NCBI GenBank assembly: GCA_002408105.1 | Contig: DHQM01000073.1 | Coordinates: 7,823-15,409 of the forward strand | Reading direction: 5' to 3' | Length of the DNA: 7,587 nt | Source: Gammaproteobacteria bacterium UBA5338 | GTDB taxonomy: Bacteria; Pseudomonadota; Gammaproteobacteria; Pseudomonadales; UBA5862 | Part shown: positions 1 through 5,935 of the stretch, one piece after another | Layout of the letters: every line of letters starts with the position of its first letter | Position numbering within the stretch: the first letter of the stretch is position 1 | Program-made: the position numbers and the translations under genes | The notes under the pieces: model-generated | Told to the model about the DNA's origin: nothing | Database searches by the model: none | What the model saw: only the letters and a program-made list of their open reading frames with translations

Positions 1-758
1 GCGATGTCCCAGTCCAGCCTCAGGTGCAGGTCTCGGGTGTTCGTGTCGTGTCGTGAAATCTGGGCCGCGTCAGGGGAGATGCGGTTTCCATGGCCATCGA
101 AGTGGCTGTTCCTCTGCTCGAAACTGCCGCTGGCCCGCACCCCGAATGCCCCACTGCGCCACCCGATGGACTGCGAAACCGCGTACTGGTCACCGTCTTT
201 TGGGTCCGCGGTGAAGGCAGCGACGCCCACCTCGGTGGAGAGGCGCAACCCCTCCCCTTCGGCGGATTTTGTAACGATGTTAATGATCCCACCACTCGCC
301 CCCGCGCCGTAGACGGCAGTGGCCCCGGAGATCACTTCAATGCGCTCGATCTGGTCAACATGCAGGGCATTCAATTGCCTGCTAATACCGCGCACGGAGT
401 TCAGCGAAACCCCATCGATCAGGTACAGGGGTGGGCGCCCCCGCAATGTTTGGGTGAAATTGGTCAGTGTCTGAGAGCTTGGACCAAGACCTGGCACGAC
501 TTTCCCGAGGGTCTCCGACAGGCTGGCTCCCCCCACCAGCTGCTGCTCCAATTGGTCGCGGTCAATCACCTGGACCGACTGGGAAAGATCCATGACGGTG
601 TGTCCGGTTCGGCTGGCTTGCACGACCACCACCTCGGTGCCGGCGGCCTGCGTTACGTCCGCGATTGACAGGCGCACAGCCACCAGCAAAACGCTTAAGC
701 TGAAGCACAAGCGGACGGGCCCGTGGACTTGTGCCCTTCGGGCAGAACGACACCTCAT
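1..758 (-). CDS. TonB-dependent siderophore receptor, IutA-like, C-terminus outside window
   Basis: Outer-membrane receptor that would import a ferric siderophore using TonB energy. The frame is open from the ATG at 758 to the left edge, giving 252 codons, so only the signal peptide, TonB box, plug and first barrel strands are present. Residues 1-40 carry a basic start and a hydrophobic core (LSVLLVAV) consistent with a signal peptide. A TonB box-like TEVVVVQASR lies at about 41-50. The plug spans about 55-168, with LRGRPPLYLIDGVSLN at 105-120, EVISGATAVYG at 141-151 and GGIINIVTK at 156-164. From memory, the plug (LEQQ..GG, PGL..SSQ, RGRP, SRQL) closely resembles the aerobactin receptor IutA. 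Ligand identity is not proven, because extracellular loops are missing, so no symbol is given. The start is supported by GAGGAG at 769-774, 10 nt upstream. A promoter lies at 888-916. No frameshift is seen. Confidence 0.93.
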   Translation of the reverse strand, partial: MRCRSARRAQVHGPVRLCFSLSVLLVAVRLSIADVTQAAGTEVVVVQASRTGHTVMDLSQSVQVIDRDQLEQQLVGGASLSETLGKVVPGLGPSSQTLTNFTQTLRGRPPLYLIDGVSLNSVRGISRQLNALHVDQIERIEVISGATAVYGAGASGGIINIVTKSAEGEGLRLSTEVGVAAFTADPKDGDQYAVSQSIGWRSGAFGVRASGSFEQRNSHFDGHGNRISPDAAQISRHDTNTRDLHLRLDWDI

Positions 759-860
759 CAATACCTGACTCCTCGAACCAAACAGATCGGTCCACGTCAC
801 CGCCGTTGCGCCTCAAAAGCACCGGATCAGATGACAGAAAAGCCAAGTCTGCTGCGGGAC

Positions 861-889
861 ACGGTTATGCGTATACGAACCGTTCGCAT
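861..889. promoter_or_regulatory. Nested palindromes over the receptor transcription start, candidate operator
   Basis: Two overlapping dyads lie where the receptor transcript should begin. ATACGAACCGTTCGCAT (873-889) pairs at 7 of 8 positions around a central C, and its inner CGAAC-C-GTTCG is perfect. ACGGTT (861-866) pairs perfectly with AACCGT (878-883) across 11 bases, and CGTATACG (870-877) is a perfect 8-base palindrome inside that. The first dyad touches the -10 box and covers the predicted +1, a classic repressor position. I do not recognise the motif as a known regulator site; as RNA the second dyad could form a 5'-end hairpin. Confidence 0.35.
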
Positions 890-916
890 TATTGTTTATG
901 AATGCAACCGAGTCAA
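888..916 (-). promoter_or_regulatory. Sigma70-type promoter for the TonB-dependent receptor
   Basis: On the minus strand, TTGACT (911-916) and AATAAT (888-893) are separated by exactly 17 bases. Each matches the -35 and -10 consensus at 5 of 6 positions. Transcription would begin near 881, giving a leader of about 120 nt before the receptor ATG at 758. The element sits in an AT-rich patch of an otherwise GC-rich intergenic region. A weak Fur-box-like match lies inside it (887-901; TCATAAACAATAATG matches the 7-1-7 Fur core at 9 of 15 positions). The start site is inferred, not mapped. Confidence 0.55.
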
Positions 917-1175
917 GACGAGGGATATGCCCTGGGCGGCGTACCAAGCTAGACCATTGCGTGGTTCAAGCCGGCACACGGCAGAGCGCGGGTTCACTCG
1001 ACTCTTGCGGCGTTTGGATCCAGCGTGAGCGTGAGCGTCAGTGCCGTGAGGCAAAGCGAGGGTCCGAGGGCCTTCCCTGCAATCTGCGCCGTATGAGCCC
1101 CAAAAGAGCCTTCTGCTTGCCCAAGGGAAGCTCTGTACCGCCCTGCAGATGACATCCGCATGCGAGGGCGCGACT

Positions 1176-1203
1176 GGGCAACTTGACCATCCTCAAGTTG
1201 TTC
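1176..1203. repeat. Inverted repeat upstream of mscS, possible operator or leader hairpin
   Basis: CAACTTGA (1179-1186) and TCAAGTTG (1193-1200) form a perfect 8-base dyad around the 6-base loop CCATCC. In the plus-strand RNA the stem could extend to 11 pairs (1176-1203) with two G-U pairs. It has no T-run after it, so it is not an intrinsic terminator. It overlaps TTGACC (1183-1188), a good -35 match, followed 17 bases later by TTAACT (1206-1211), a poor -10 match (3 of 6). This could be an operator over a weak mscS promoter about 90 bases before the start codon, or a leader structure. Confidence 0.35.
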
Positions 1204-1288
1204 GCTTAACTGCGCGCTTTTGCGCCCCACCTACAGGCAATCCCTGGTGTGGACCCGCACGCCCTGGCCGGACTGGCTGCCCACCCAC

Positions 1289-1293
1289 AAGGA
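1289..1293 (+). promoter_or_regulatory. Shine-Dalgarno site that fixes the mscS start
   Basis: AAGGA lies 8 nt before the ATG at 1302. The longer in-frame start at 1149 has no such site and would add 51 residues unlike any MscS N-terminus. Confidence 0.75.
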
Positions 1294-1301
1294 CAAAACC
1301 C

Positions 1302-2138
1302 ATGGATACATTGGAATCGTTCGACATCCAGGCACTGGCAGAAAACGCCCAGGCCTTCATCGCCCTCTACGGCCTAAAGATCATCGCCGCCATTCTGATT
1401 TTTGTGATCGGACGCTGGGTGACAAAGTTGGTCACCAGCGGCGTGCGCAGAGCGATGGAATCGCGCGAAGTCGATCCGACCCTGGTCGGGTTCACCTCGG
1501 CCCTGGTTCAGTACGCGCTGCTGGCGTTTGTGATCATCGCAGCGCTCGGCGAGCTTGGGATTCAAACGGCATCGTTTATTGCCATTTTGGGGGCCGCTGG
1601 CCTCGCGGTGGGCCTGGCCCTGCAGGGGTCGCTATCGAACTTCGCCGCCGGCGTTCTGATCATTCTGTTCCGCCCGTTCAAGTCGGGGGATTTCATTGAC
1701 GCTGGCGGAGCGATGGGGATCGTGGAGCAAATCCACGTCTTTCACACGAAGATGCGTTCGGCCGATAACAAAGCCATCATCGTGCCGAATTCATCGATCA
1801 TGGGCGGAAACATCACCAATTTCTCGGCGAAGGAAACGCGACGGGTCGACTTGGTGATCGGTGTGAGCTACGACGCTTACATTCCTGATGCGAAAAAGCT
1901 GCTGCGAGAAGTTGTCGAGTCCGATGAGCGGGTACTGGAAGACCCTGCAGTGTTCGTGGCCGTGACTGAACTTGCAGACTCCTCGGTCAACTTTACCATT
2001 CGCGCCTGGGTGAACTCCGCTGACTGGTGGCCCACCCTGTGTGACCTGACCGAGAACATCAAACTCAAATTGGATGAGGCGGGAATCGGCATTCCCTACC
2101 CACAAATGGACGTACACATCGCCAAAGAAGCGTCCTGA
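1302..2138 (+). CDS. mscS: Small-conductance mechanosensitive channel MscS
   Basis: Inner-membrane heptameric channel that opens under membrane tension and releases solutes after hypo-osmotic shock. The 278 residues compare with 286 in E. coli MscS and align along the full length from memory. TM1 is at about 20-42 and TM2 at about 62-84. The pore helix TM3 at about 90-124 carries the alternating Gly/Ala pattern, AILGAAGLAVGLALQGSLSN, ending in FRPF. The cytoplasmic beta domain follows (VPNSSIMGGNITNFS at 161-175), and the C-terminal motif PYPQMDV is at 266-272. No residue expected of the pore is obviously missing. It is probably the first gene of a plus-strand unit: the DUF481 gene starts 36 nt after its stop. 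The ATG at 1302 was chosen over an upstream in-frame start because of AAGGA at good spacing and family length. Confidence 0.96.
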   Translation: MDTLESFDIQALAENAQAFIALYGLKIIAAILIFVIGRWVTKLVTSGVRRAMESREVDPTLVGFTSALVQYALLAFVIIAALGELGIQTASFIAILGAAGLAVGLALQGSLSNFAAGVLIILFRPFKSGDFIDAGGAMGIVEQIHVFHTKMRSADNKAIIVPNSSIMGGNITNFSAKETRRVDLVIGVSYDAYIPDAKKLLREVVESDERVLEDPAVFVAVTELADSSVNFTIRAWVNSADWWPTLCDLTENIKLKLDEAGIGIPYPQMDVHIAKEAS

Positions 2139-2160
2139 AGCCACCCACGAACAGCCATGC

Positions 2161-2165
2161 AGGAG
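2161..2165 (+). promoter_or_regulatory. Shine-Dalgarno site that fixes a GTG start for the DUF481 gene
   Basis: AGGAG lies 9 nt before GTG at 2175. The ATG at 2157 is in frame but would place this site inside the coding sequence, and it has no good site of its own. Starting at GTG gives a canonical signal peptide beginning MRYKNA. Confidence 0.7.
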
Positions 2166-2174
2166 ACACAATTA

Positions 2175-2894
2175 GTGCGGTACAAGAATGCAATTTGCCT
2201 GGGCATCCTGGCGGTCACCGGAGTCACCCATGCTGCTGAGGAGACGGAACTGGGAGTCTGGACCGGCGACGCTGAACTCGGTTACGTGGCCACCACCGGA
2301 AACACCGAAACCACCACTGCCAATGCAAACCTTGACTTCACGCAGGAGCAAGTGAAGTGGCGCAACAACCTGCGCCTGGAGGCGTTGAACACATCCGAGG
2401 ATGAAGTGACCTCGGCGGAACGGTACCTTGCGGCCTGGAAAACCGACTACAAAGTCACGGATCTGAACTTCTTGTTCGCCACCGCGCAATATGAAGACGA
2501 TCGATTCAGCGGTTACGACTACCAGGCAACCGCTGCACTCGGTTATGGGCGTACCGTGATCAGCAACCCGGCCCACAAGCTGAACCTTGAGATCGGCCCT
2601 GGTTTTCGCCACAGCGAGCTGGAAACTGGCGGATCAGAAGACGAAGCCATCGTGAAACTGGCCGCGAAATACCGCTGGGTGCTGTCGGAGACTGCCAAGT
2701 TTTCCCAGGATTTAGTTGCCGATGTCGGCGAGGAGTCCACCGTCACCAAATCCATCTCCGCGCTCAGCGCCAAGCTGAACGGGAGGCTGGCTATGAAGGT
2801 TTCGTACACGGTGAAACACGAATCCGAAGTCCCCGCCGGCAGCGACAAAACCAATACCGAAACCTCAGTGGCGCTGGTCTACAGTTTCCTATAA
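2175..2894 (+). CDS. DUF481 family outer-membrane protein (YdiY / salt-induced OMP type)
   Basis: Predicted outer-membrane beta-barrel of 239 residues. Residues 1-20 form a signal peptide with likely cleavage after THA (about residue 20). The mature N-terminus carries the family hallmark GDAELGYVATTGNTETTT (31-48). It is followed by alternating amphipathic strands and charged turns, and the protein ends with TETSVALVYSFL, an aromatic C-terminal strand of the type recognised by outer-membrane assembly, here with one extra Leu. The biochemical function of DUF481 proteins is unknown; relatives are described as acid- or salt-induced (E. coli YdiY, Vibrio salt-induced OMP). Its position 36 nt after mscS suggests co-transcription and a link with osmotic conditions, which is inference. 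A GC-rich hairpin follows 15 nt after the stop. The GTG start was chosen from Shine-Dalgarno spacing. Confidence 0.9.
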   Translation: MRYKNAICLGILAVTGVTHAAEETELGVWTGDAELGYVATTGNTETTTANANLDFTQEQVKWRNNLRLEALNTSEDEVTSAERYLAAWKTDYKVTDLNFLFATAQYEDDRFSGYDYQATAALGYGRTVISNPAHKLNLEIGPGFRHSELETGGSEDEAIVKLAAKYRWVLSETAKFSQDLVADVGEESTVTKSISALSAKLNGRLAMKVSYTVKHESEVPAGSDKTNTETSVALVYSFL

Positions 2895-2909
2895 CGCACC
2901 ACCAGCAAC

Positions 2910-2940
2910 GCGGCGCCCAACGTGAGACACGCGGCGCCGC
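2910..2940 (+). terminator. GC-rich hairpin after the DUF481 gene, no T-run
   Basis: GCGGCGCC (2910-2917) pairs perfectly with GGCGCCGC (2933-2940). Inside, CGTG (2921-2924) pairs with CACG (2928-2931) around an AGA triloop. The result is a 12-pair stem with one small internal loop. There is no T-run downstream, so it is not a standard intrinsic terminator. It may stabilise the 3' end of the mscS-DUF481 message, attenuate read-through into the exporter gene, or both. Confidence 0.45.
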
Positions 2941-2999
2941 ACCCATTGACCCCGCTTCAGCTTTTCCGGCGCCGGAGGTTTTCGAGGGCTTTACCGAAG

Positions 3000-3620
3000 A
3001 TGCACGCGCATGAGCTCTTACCCTTTGCTGGCGTCTTGTTCGGTCTTGCTGCAGTTCCCAGCGCAAGCGTCGCTTTGGTTGTTGGCCGCACACTGCAAGG
3101 CGGGGTAGGGACCGGCTTGGCGGTGATCATCGGCATCCTCTGCGGTGACCTGGTGTTCATCCTCCTCGCCCTGGCAGGTGTTCACTGGCTGATCCAGTGG
3201 GCAGGCCCCCTCTTCGCAGGCATTCGCATCGTCGCTGGTCTTGGGCTGATCGGCTATGGCCTGCTTCTGCTGTTTGGAACGAAACAGCCTGACGAGGCAA
3301 ACAACCCGACACTGCATGCACCGCGCACCGGCTCGAGCTTTCTCGCCGGCTTGCTGCTTACCCTCGCAGACATCAAGGCCGTCCTGTTTTACGCAGCACT
3401 GCTGCCAGCCCTGGTGCCCGTGCATTCGGTCTCAATGGAAGAGCAGCTATGCGTACTATCGGTGGCGGTCGTTGCCGTGGGCAGTGCCAAGCTGATGTAC
3501 CTGCTGGGTGCATTGCGCCTTCGCCGGAACCGCGCCTTCAGGTTGTCCCCCGGGCGCGCGCGGCGAGCAACAGGAGGGTTGGCGGTCGGTGGCGGCACCT
3601 ATCTTCTGGCAACGGTCTAA
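3000..3620 (+). CDS. LysE/RhtB-type membrane exporter, variant-motif subgroup
   Basis: Integral membrane protein of 206 residues, a normal length for LysE/RhtB translocators, which export amino acids or related small molecules. Hydrophobic segments lie at about 5-27, 37-60, 66-93, 113-137, 149-171 and 190-206. The usual N-terminal PGP motif is replaced by VPSASVALVVGRT (19-31), and the usual NPKA of the fourth segment by ADIKAVLFYAALLP (123-136). This combination is one I recall from a subgroup annotated only as LysE family transporter, so substrate cannot be assigned. The ATG at 3000 was chosen because the upstream in-frame extension to 2922 is arginine- and proline-rich and runs across the hairpin; GAGG lies at 2984-2987. 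The gap of 105 nt after DUF481 makes operon membership uncertain. Its stop lies 29 nt from that of the convergent TPR gene. Confidence 0.85.
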   Translation: MHAHELLPFAGVLFGLAAVPSASVALVVGRTLQGGVGTGLAVIIGILCGDLVFILLALAGVHWLIQWAGPLFAGIRIVAGLGLIGYGLLLLFGTKQPDEANNPTLHAPRTGSSFLAGLLLTLADIKAVLFYAALLPALVPVHSVSMEEQLCVLSVAVVAVGSAKLMYLLGALRLRRNRAFRLSPGRARRATGGLAVGGGTYLLATV

Positions 3621-3649
3621 CGGCAGAACAGTGCAATGTGATCGGGAGG

Positions 3650-4816
3650 TCAACGAGTTGACTCCTCGGCGTCGCGTCGCACCTCCTCCAGGCTTATAGC
3701 CAACCAGCCCGATACGTCCGGTCGTCTCTCCGCTGGCACCCGAGGAAGAACCTGATCGAATGCCTTCGCTGCGGACTCCCATTCCCCGACTTCAAAATGA
3801 ATCAGACCGAGCTGGATCTGCGCATCGATGTCATTGTGGTCGCGCACCAACCGCTCGAGCACCGGAAGTGCGCGGCGCGCTTCACGCGCGAGCAACCAAC
3901 ACCGCGAAAGCAATTTCAAGTTGTCTTCGGTGGCTTCGATCAGCCCAGCGTTCAATGCCTGCTCGAGTTGTGTCGCGGCCTCGAACGGCGCCCCCGCCAT
4001 CAGTTGAAGTTGAACCATTCGAAGCAAGTGGTCCGCCTCCTGCAACAATCCGAAACGCTCACCGGTCGACAAGGTGGCTGCTGCTCGGGGCATGTCGTGC
4101 ATCAGACGGTGAAGTGAACTCAGGTTGATCCAGTCGTCCGCGTGGTTGTAGGTTACCAGTAGCCGACGAACCGTTGCCGCGGCTCTTTTCAGGTCACCCA
4201 GTTCGTACGCGAGTCCAGCCTGAAGCCGCAGCCAAGGCTCAGGTGGTGGACCCTCATGAAGTTCGATGGCGCGACCAACTGCCGCCAGCGACTGCAGGTG
4301 GTCTTCAGCAAGCAGATGACTGTAGGCATACAGCCACTCAACCTGGGCATCCGGTGTGCCACCCTGATCCATCCACACATCAAGCCAATGCAGTGCGGAC
4401 ACTGGATTGCTTAGCGCAAGGTACAAGTGAATCAAATCAAGTATTGCTTGACTCTGCTCCGTGTCTGGCAATGCACTGAGGCGTACGCAAGCCTCGAGTT
4501 GAATAATTGCGGATGGCAGGTCGTCATTCAGGATGTGAGCAGTGCCCCTGGCCCGCAATAACATCGCCGCATCAACCGAGTGCGCGGAAACCCGAGTCAA
4601 TTGCCGCTCGATAAGACCCAGGCCTCGCTCCAACTGCTGGCTCTCTGCAAGACGCTGAACCTGCTGAAGTACCCGATACGTTGCCTCGGTCACCACAGGG
4701 CCCATCGTACTTGACCAGGCGTTGATCGCCATCGCGGCCCCGATGGCGCCCAGCACCCAAGTCCACGCGAGGTTGAGAAACAGCCGTCTCCCAATGCTTT
4801 TGTAGCGGTGCCGCAC
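3650..4816 (-). CDS. Membrane-anchored tetratricopeptide-repeat protein of a TonB2-type operon
   Basis: Last gene of the tonB operon, 388 residues from GTG. A short basic N-terminus (MRHRYKSIGRR) leads into one membrane segment at about 12-34, so the bulk probably faces the periplasm. The rest is helical with TPR-like units at roughly 83-116, 122-155, 158-188, 193-226, 228-260, 263-293, 298-328 and 331-364. The clearest are LQAGLAYELGDLKRAAATV (198-216) and LGLIHFEVGEWESAAKAF (336-353). TPR proteins recur at the end of TonB2-type operons in marine gammaproteobacteria, but their role is not well defined. Assembly of the energising complex or contact with TonB is a guess. The GTG at 4816 was chosen over the ATG at 4852: it has GAAGG 7 nt upstream, avoids a 26-nt overlap with tonB and gives a better membrane anchor. 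No terminator is visible after it. Confidence 0.88.
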   Translation of the reverse strand: MRHRYKSIGRRLFLNLAWTWVLGAIGAAMAINAWSSTMGPVVTEATYRVLQQVQRLAESQQLERGLGLIERQLTRVSAHSVDAAMLLRARGTAHILNDDLPSAIIQLEACVRLSALPDTEQSQAILDLIHLYLALSNPVSALHWLDVWMDQGGTPDAQVEWLYAYSHLLAEDHLQSLAAVGRAIELHEGPPPEPWLRLQAGLAYELGDLKRAAATVRRLLVTYNHADDWINLSSLHRLMHDMPRAAATLSTGERFGLLQEADHLLRMVQLQLMAGAPFEAATQLEQALNAGLIEATEDNLKLLSRCWLLAREARRALPVLERLVRDHNDIDAQIQLGLIHFEVGEWESAAKAFDQVLPRVPAERRPDVSGWLAISLEEVRRDAEESTR

Positions 4817-4823
4817 ATCAACG

Positions 4824-4828
4824 CCTTC
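4824..4828 (-). promoter_or_regulatory. Shine-Dalgarno site for the TPR gene
   Basis: GAAGG on the minus strand, 7 nt before GTG at 4816. It overlaps the tonB stop codon, so terminating tonB ribosomes could reinitiate here. The ATG at 4852 has no comparable site. Confidence 0.65.
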
Positions 4829-5525
4829 AATTGTGGTGGGGGCCGCTGGCATGCAGGCTGAACTTCAGAGTTTGCACAACATTGTCCCGCGCCACAGGGT
4901 GCCCATCCACCACCTGCGGCTTGAACTTCCACCGCTCAATGGTTCGAATTGCGGTTTCTTCGAACACTCGAGGCGGCTTCGCATCAATCACCCGAACGTC
5001 ACGCACTGAACCCAAGGCAGTAATGGTGAACCCAAGTCTCACCCAGCCTTCAACTCCTTTCCGGGCTGCCTCTGAAGGGTAGCGAGGTCGCACCTGCACC
5101 AATGGAACGGGCTCCTGGGTGGACGCAAACCCGTTGTTCAAACCCGATGGAGCGAGTCCAGGCACCATGCTTTCAGTCATTCGACTGCGCATGTCTTGCA
5201 ACGAGGGATGGAACGCTCCTGCTGCTTCCAACGGCAGCATGTCACGCAATGGATCATGACTGTCAGTCATTTGCGCTGTACTGGCCTGCGGCTTCGGAGG
5301 GCTCTCAGAGGCTGGCGCCACGGGGAGAGAAGGAAGCGCTCTCGTCTTCTCTTTCTCGTCGATCCACTCTCTGGACTTCGCAGAGAAGACGATGCGCCTT
5401 GGTCCGTCGCTCGGCAATCGCACCTCGCCCGCCATCTTGGTCATCTGCAGCATCGCAACAAACAGCCCTGTTACGGTGACTGTCGCCAGCGCCAATGCGA
5501 TCGGCGCGCGCAGCCACGAGTTCAC
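4827..5525 (-). CDS. tonB: TonB energy transducer (TonB2 type)
   Basis: Links the inner-membrane proton channel to outer-membrane receptors. The 232 residues comprise a single N-terminal membrane anchor at about 7-28, a periplasmic linker at about 35-138, and a canonical TonB C-terminal domain at about 140-225. That domain shows PLVQVRPRYPSEAARKGVEG (141-160), a central strand ending at VRVIDAKPP (177-185) and ERWKFKP (197-203). The linker has only a few proline pairs (ALPSLPVAP, SPPKP) and no long Pro-Glu/Pro-Lys repeat, and the anchor lacks the histidine of E. coli TonB; both fit the shorter TonB2 type known from Vibrio. Translation starts at GTG 5525, which overlaps the exbD stop as GTGA, with GAGG 7-8 nt upstream. 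This implies translational coupling. Confidence 0.95.
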   Translation of the reverse strand: MNSWLRAPIALALATVTVTGLFVAMLQMTKMAGEVRLPSDGPRRIVFSAKSREWIDEKEKTRALPSLPVAPASESPPKPQASTAQMTDSHDPLRDMLPLEAAGAFHPSLQDMRSRMTESMVPGLAPSGLNNGFASTQEPVPLVQVRPRYPSEAARKGVEGWVRLGFTITALGSVRDVRVIDAKPPRVFEETAIRTIERWKFKPQVVDGHPVARDNVVQTLKFSLHASGPHHN

Positions 5526-5935
5526 TGCATCGCCTCAGTCGCGACCACTGCGTCCATCACGCCAGCCAAACGGATCCGATCCATCACGGACACCAGAACG
5601 CCGGTGGGTACACTCTGATCAGCGACAACAACCACCGCTCTTCCTGCGTGGCGGGAGCGGTGATCACGGATGACCGCTGACAACCGGCGAGGGTCTACAG
5701 GTTCTTCAGCAACGAGTATCGATCGTTCGGCGTCGATGGTAACCACAATCGCCGAATCCGGTTGATCTGTGCCAGTCTGTGCCATGGGACGCTCAACCTG
5801 GACCCCGGCATGACGTGTAAAGGAAGTAGTCACGATAAAAAAAATCAACAAGATGAATACGATGTCGATCATTGGAGTCATGTCGACGTCTGCGCCATCC
5901 TCAGTCCGATGATTGTTCCGCCTGCGGTACATCAT
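5522..5935 (-). CDS. exbD: ExbD proton-channel subunit (ExbD2 type)
   Basis: Partner of ExbB in the proton-driven motor that energises TonB. The 137 residues match the usual length. Residues 1-18 are basic and polar (MMYRRRNN). A single membrane helix at about 20-39 carries DMTPMIDIVF (18-27) with the essential aspartate at D24, equivalent to D25 of E. coli ExbD. The periplasmic domain at about 60-137 contains SIVVTIDAE-like and VVVVADQSVPTG strands. The start is one of two adjacent ATGs: 5935 overlaps the exbB stop as ATGA, and 5932 overlaps by one base. The open frame continues upstream to 6052, but that part is antisense-like sequence within exbB and is not included. Confidence 0.95.
   Translation of the reverse strand: MMYRRRNNHRTEDGADVDMTPMIDIVFILLIFFIVTTSFTRHAGVQVERPMAQTGTDQPDSAIVVTIDAERSILVAEEPVDPRRLSAVIRDHRSRHAGRAVVVVADQSVPTGVLVSVMDRIRLAGVMDAVVATEAMQ

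Larger units (their letters stand above)
759..1301. other. Non-coding stretch between divergent receptor and mscS genes
   Basis: No protein-coding gene is supported in these 543 bases. The short open frames on both strands give arginine-, proline- and serine-rich translations with no recognisable domain and no good ribosome-binding site. The left third holds the receptor leader, promoter and palindromes. The middle (about 920-1170) shows only a short direct repeat (GTGAGC twice at about 1025-1036) and no clear RNA gene. The right part holds an inverted repeat at 1176-1203 and the mscS leader. Confidence 0.6.

Noticed and set aside
90..668. 192-codon plus-strand open frame over the left end
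   Set aside because: It is the antisense shadow of the TonB-dependent receptor. The minus-strand frame carries an unmistakable plug domain and signal peptide, while this one has no recognisable domain.
950..985. Possible tRNA T-arm (GTGGTTCAAGCC)
   Set aside because: No matching acceptor, D or anticodon stems could be arranged around it.
1117..1133. Short hairpin GCTTGCCC/GGGAAGC
   Set aside because: It needs a bulge and leaves a two-base loop, and no T-run follows.
723..1152. Two overlapping short plus-strand open frames (723-1028 and 892-1152)
   Set aside because: Arg/Ser/Pro-rich translations with no domain, no ribosome site, and overlap with the receptor promoter and leader. They are consistent with chance open frames in GC-rich DNA.
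994..1230. 78-codon minus-strand open frame between the divergent genes
   Set aside because: No recognisable domain or membrane segment. The LTLTLTL stretch comes from the short GTGAGC repeat read in antisense, and no supporting ribosome site is seen.
1149..1301. 51-codon in-frame upstream extension of mscS
   Set aside because: Proline-, cysteine- and arginine-rich with no similarity to MscS N-termini. It has no Shine-Dalgarno site, whereas AAGGA is well placed before 1302.
2946..2951. TTGACC as a -35 box for the exporter gene
   Set aside because: No acceptable -10 hexamer lies 15-19 bases downstream.
2922..2999. 26-codon in-frame upstream extension of the LysE-type exporter
   Set aside because: It begins inside the hairpin loop and is Arg/Pro-rich. 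Family length and N-terminal membrane segment fit the start at 3000.
3621..3649. Shared bidirectional terminator between the convergent units
   Set aside because: The 29-nt gap contains no stem with adjacent T- or A-run that I can find.
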